18,669 nucleotides of DNA. Origin: DATENM01 sp045807765. GTDB taxonomy: Bacteria; Acidobacteriota; Blastocatellia; UBA7656. The position numbers and the translations under genes are program-made. The DNA is taken from contig JBJMGU010000205.1 in assembly GCA_045807765.1 (NCBI GenBank), forward strand, positions 1 to 18,669, in the 5' to 3' direction. Of the stretch, positions 17,501 to 18,669 are shown in pieces (position 1 is the first letter of the stretch; the number at the start of each line of letters is the position of its first letter). The notes under the pieces were generated by a model. It saw only the letters and a list, made by a program, of their open reading frames with translations. It was not told the DNA's origin and ran no database searches.

Positions 17501-18669
17501 GGGTTGACGCCGAGGCCGTAGTGGAAGCCGCTGGCGTCGGCGTGCGGCGCGGCGTTGAAGTTGACGCCGCCGACCGTGCCGTTCGGCACGTTACCCATGA
17601 TGATGCTGCTGTTAAGCGTGCCGTGGCCGTCGCAGCCCTGGAGCGTGCTGCCGCCGTTGGGCGTGCCAATCAGGCGCGCGTAGACGACGCGGCTGGTCGA
17701 AGAGATGTCGCCGCCGCGGTGGAACGCGAAATGATTCGGCGCGGCGGGGTTGGCATTGTCAAGGCCGCTGTCGGAGATGTTGACCAGGAAGTTCGAGGTG
17801 TCGAACTGCGCCTGCGTGAACCCCTTGTTGGCCAGATAAGTGAACCAGGACAGCCCTGTGTTGGGGACGCCCCCGGTGGTGTTACCGGAAACCACCATGT
17901 TCTGGCGCTCGTCGAGTTTCTTGGGCTCGACAAACGGCTCGATGTAGACGACGTCGGGCCGCGAGGCCAGGTCTTTGACCAAGCTTTCCTGCAACGCAAC
18001 CGTGATGTTGGTGTAGCTGAGAATGTTCCAGCGCACCTTTTCCGCCAGCTTGATGCTATCGATGTAGGTCAGCGTGTCGCTGCCAACGCTTTTCTGGCTC
18101 TTGAAGACCTGAATGGTGTAATAGCTGGTAGCGCCGACTACTTTGCCTTGAAGGCGCAAGTCTTCGTTGCGCTTCTCGCTCATGTAGATAGCCGGATCGA
18201 TTTTGTAGGCGTCCTCGTATTCGCCCTGCCACTGCACCGGCTGATTGGCTTTCATCAGGCGGTCAACGCGGCGCAGCGAGCGGCTGTCGCCATAAACGAG
18301 ATAGGCATTATTCGGAATGTAGGTGACAATCTCGACGCCCGTAGCGGCCAGCGCGTCGTACCACTCCGGCTTGATAGGGCCGGCAAACTGCACCAGGTGC
18401 ATGTGCCTGCCGTTCGGCTCGGCGGCGACGCTGGCGACGGAAAATTCCTTTGCCTGAGGCGTCGTGGTATCGATGCTGCCGGCGTTCAGCATGATGAGGT
18501 TATATTCGTCTTTCACCTCGACGCTGTTGCGGGCTTTGTAGGATTGCGCGGTGGCGGAATCGACTTCGACCACCTGATAGCTATCATAATCGGCGATCAG
18601 CCGCCCGCCATTGGCGGTCAGCTCGCGCGCCAGCCCGCTGTCTTCCAGGCGCAATTTGTGGCGCCCGCC
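14506..18669 (-). CDS. large secreted subtilisin-family (S8, KP-43-like) multidomain peptidase, N-terminus cut by the window edge
   Basis: At least 1387 residues; the frame stays open to the right edge, so start and signal peptide lie outside. Counting from the codon at 18654: an N-terminal pro-like region (~1-260), then the S8 domain with Asp295 (ISDSGLDN), His344 (DGHGT), oxyanion Asn468 (FAAGNGG) and Ser591 (GTSHSTP), all intact. A beta-jelly-roll follows (~690-790, LVWTDVPG and NNLDLEV), as in KP-43-type enzymes. Next are a CARDB-like Ig domain (~795-900), a choice-of-anchor/MAM-like domain (~905-1110) and two HYR domains (each beginning ITCPAN). The last ~105 residues are a Cys-rich module with CCHGT and CTIFDRD. 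No sortase motif or terminal membrane helix is present. Probably exported for protein breakdown or surface adhesion. The gene converges on folP and has its own terminator. Confidence 0.92.
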   Translation of the reverse strand, partial: GGRHKLRLEDSGLARELTANGGRLIADYDSYQVVEVDSATAQSYKARNSVEVKDEYNLIMLNAGSIDTTTPQAKEFSVASVAAEPNGRHMHLVQFAGPIKPEWYDALAATGVEIVTYIPNNAYLVYGDSRSLRRVDRLMKANQPVQWQGEYEDAYKIDPAIYMSEKRNEDLRLQGKVVGATSYYTIQVFKSQKSVGSDTLTYIDSIKLAEKVRWNILSYTNITVALQESLVKDLASRPDVVYIEPFVEPKKLDERQNMVVSGNTTGGVPNTGLSWFTYLANKGFTQAQFDTSNFLVNISDSGLDNANPAAPNHFAFHRGGDISSTSRVVYARLIGTPNGGSTLQGCDGHGTLNSSIIMGNVPNGTVGGVNFNAAPHADASGFHYGLGVNPFIKIGSSVIFDPDNFTNPNVTNLEAQAYNDGSRISSNSWGNSSNTYGTFGQSYDAIVRDAQSASSSFPAAGNQEYVIIFAAGNGGSGANTVGQPGTAKNVITAGASEGVQAFGGADQCGIGDTGADQANDIISFSSRGPTSDGRKKPDIVAPGTHISGVVGQASGLATGTGAQNACFDASGVCAGVGANNFFPAGQQFYTASDGTSHSTPAIAGAASLVRQFFINQALAAPSPAMTKAALMNSASYMNGVGANDNLWSNNQGMGLMNVDRLFTTIATNSILRDQQAADLFTATGQQRVINATVADNTKPLRVTLVWTDVPGPTSGNAFVNNLDLEVTAGGNTYKGNVFSGANSATGGSADTANNVESVFIPAGVTGPVLVRVKAANIAGDGVPGNVSVLDQDYALVITNVTAAGAAPSLSSAGATLVSESCTPANGAIDPNETVTVSFCVQNVGNADTTAALAGTLQATGGVTSPSGPQTYGVVTQGGPPVCRNFTFTATGTCGGTLTATIHFQDGATDLGNVTYTFTLGVINTIFAQNFDGVTAPALPAGWTTSFVNGSACSIGSNWTTTATNVDTAPNAAFHNDVNCITDNYLVSPAINITSGTAVLTFRNAFNLEAGFDGSVLEVTTDAGATWADITSAGIGGSFVSGGYNRTISVNFSSPIAGRQAWSALSGGTTATPTYITTMANMGASLAGKTIQLRWRVASDSSVGATGQWVDTITITDGFVCSTTCGAPACTITCPANITKSNDPNQCGAVTTYSAPTTTGTCGTVTCSPASGSFFPKGTTTVTCSTTAGPSCSFTVTVNDTQPPSITCPANVTAVTTTPGAPTATVNYPPPTASDNCPGVTTSCTPPSGSTFPLGTTSVTCTATDTSGNTATCSFTVTVFDGRLQDDFEACNDTVLFNTVTGDFRWCCHGTIFTGRAKVTRAGSTYSLVLDAVSARVQITLNAGASTPNGNASLQVPPGKTACTIFDRDIRNDTCVCGVAAPPTTTLR

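Overview
The window looks like a GC-rich bacterial chromosome segment, most likely from an acidobacterium of the Blastocatellia type. This is inferred from gene style, not from a marker gene. The clues are a Ser/Thr kinase with an Asn/Ala/Arg-rich extracytoplasmic tail, a huge secreted S8 peptidase with HYR modules and a Cys-rich end, an NtrC-type regulator next to stand-alone signalling proteins, and spacers filled with heptanucleotide repeats. There are no tRNA or rRNA genes, no CRISPR array, no insertion sequence and no phage genes. The content is mostly housekeeping plus signalling.

Left block (about 1-8330, all minus strand, read right to left): a small PAS-like/H-box protein without an ATPase domain overlaps an NtrC-family sigma-54 activator by 4 nt. 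Next come a membrane Ser/Thr kinase, an M16 zinc peptidase, a YycJ/WalJ-like metallo-beta-lactamase-fold hydrolase overlapping purB by 4 nt, and purS. A further gene enters at the left edge with its own promoter and a strong ribosome binding site. Each of the four larger spacers in this block (kinase side of the activator, kinase/M16, M16/hydrolase, purB/purS) carries a pair of inverted arrays of 7-nt repeats. Each spacer uses a different heptamer. Each element starts at, or runs into, the stop codon of the upstream gene, so the last residues of PurB and of the kinase are encoded by repeat DNA. This is the most unusual feature of the window.

Middle: a 509-nt spacer (8325-8833) separates the H-box operon from a divergent single-domain response regulator on the plus strand. 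It holds a good sigma-70-type promoter far upstream of the regulator and a dyad on the operon side. Convergent to the regulator is a minus-strand operon (13415 to 9276): serine O-acetyltransferase, a large two-part DNA methyltransferase, and a stand-alone alanyl-tRNA editing protein (AlaX type). The methyltransferase seems to be a tandem duplication whose N-terminal copy has lost its catalytic and SAM-binding motifs, followed by a DNA-binding repeat. No restriction enzyme is next to it.

Right: folP (dihydropteroate synthase) is on the plus strand, divergent from the acetyltransferase. Converging on it is a secreted subtilisin-family peptidase of more than 1380 residues that runs off the right edge and ends in a clear intrinsic terminator. 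Purine synthesis (purB, purS) and folate synthesis (folP) are both represented, but in separate transcription units.
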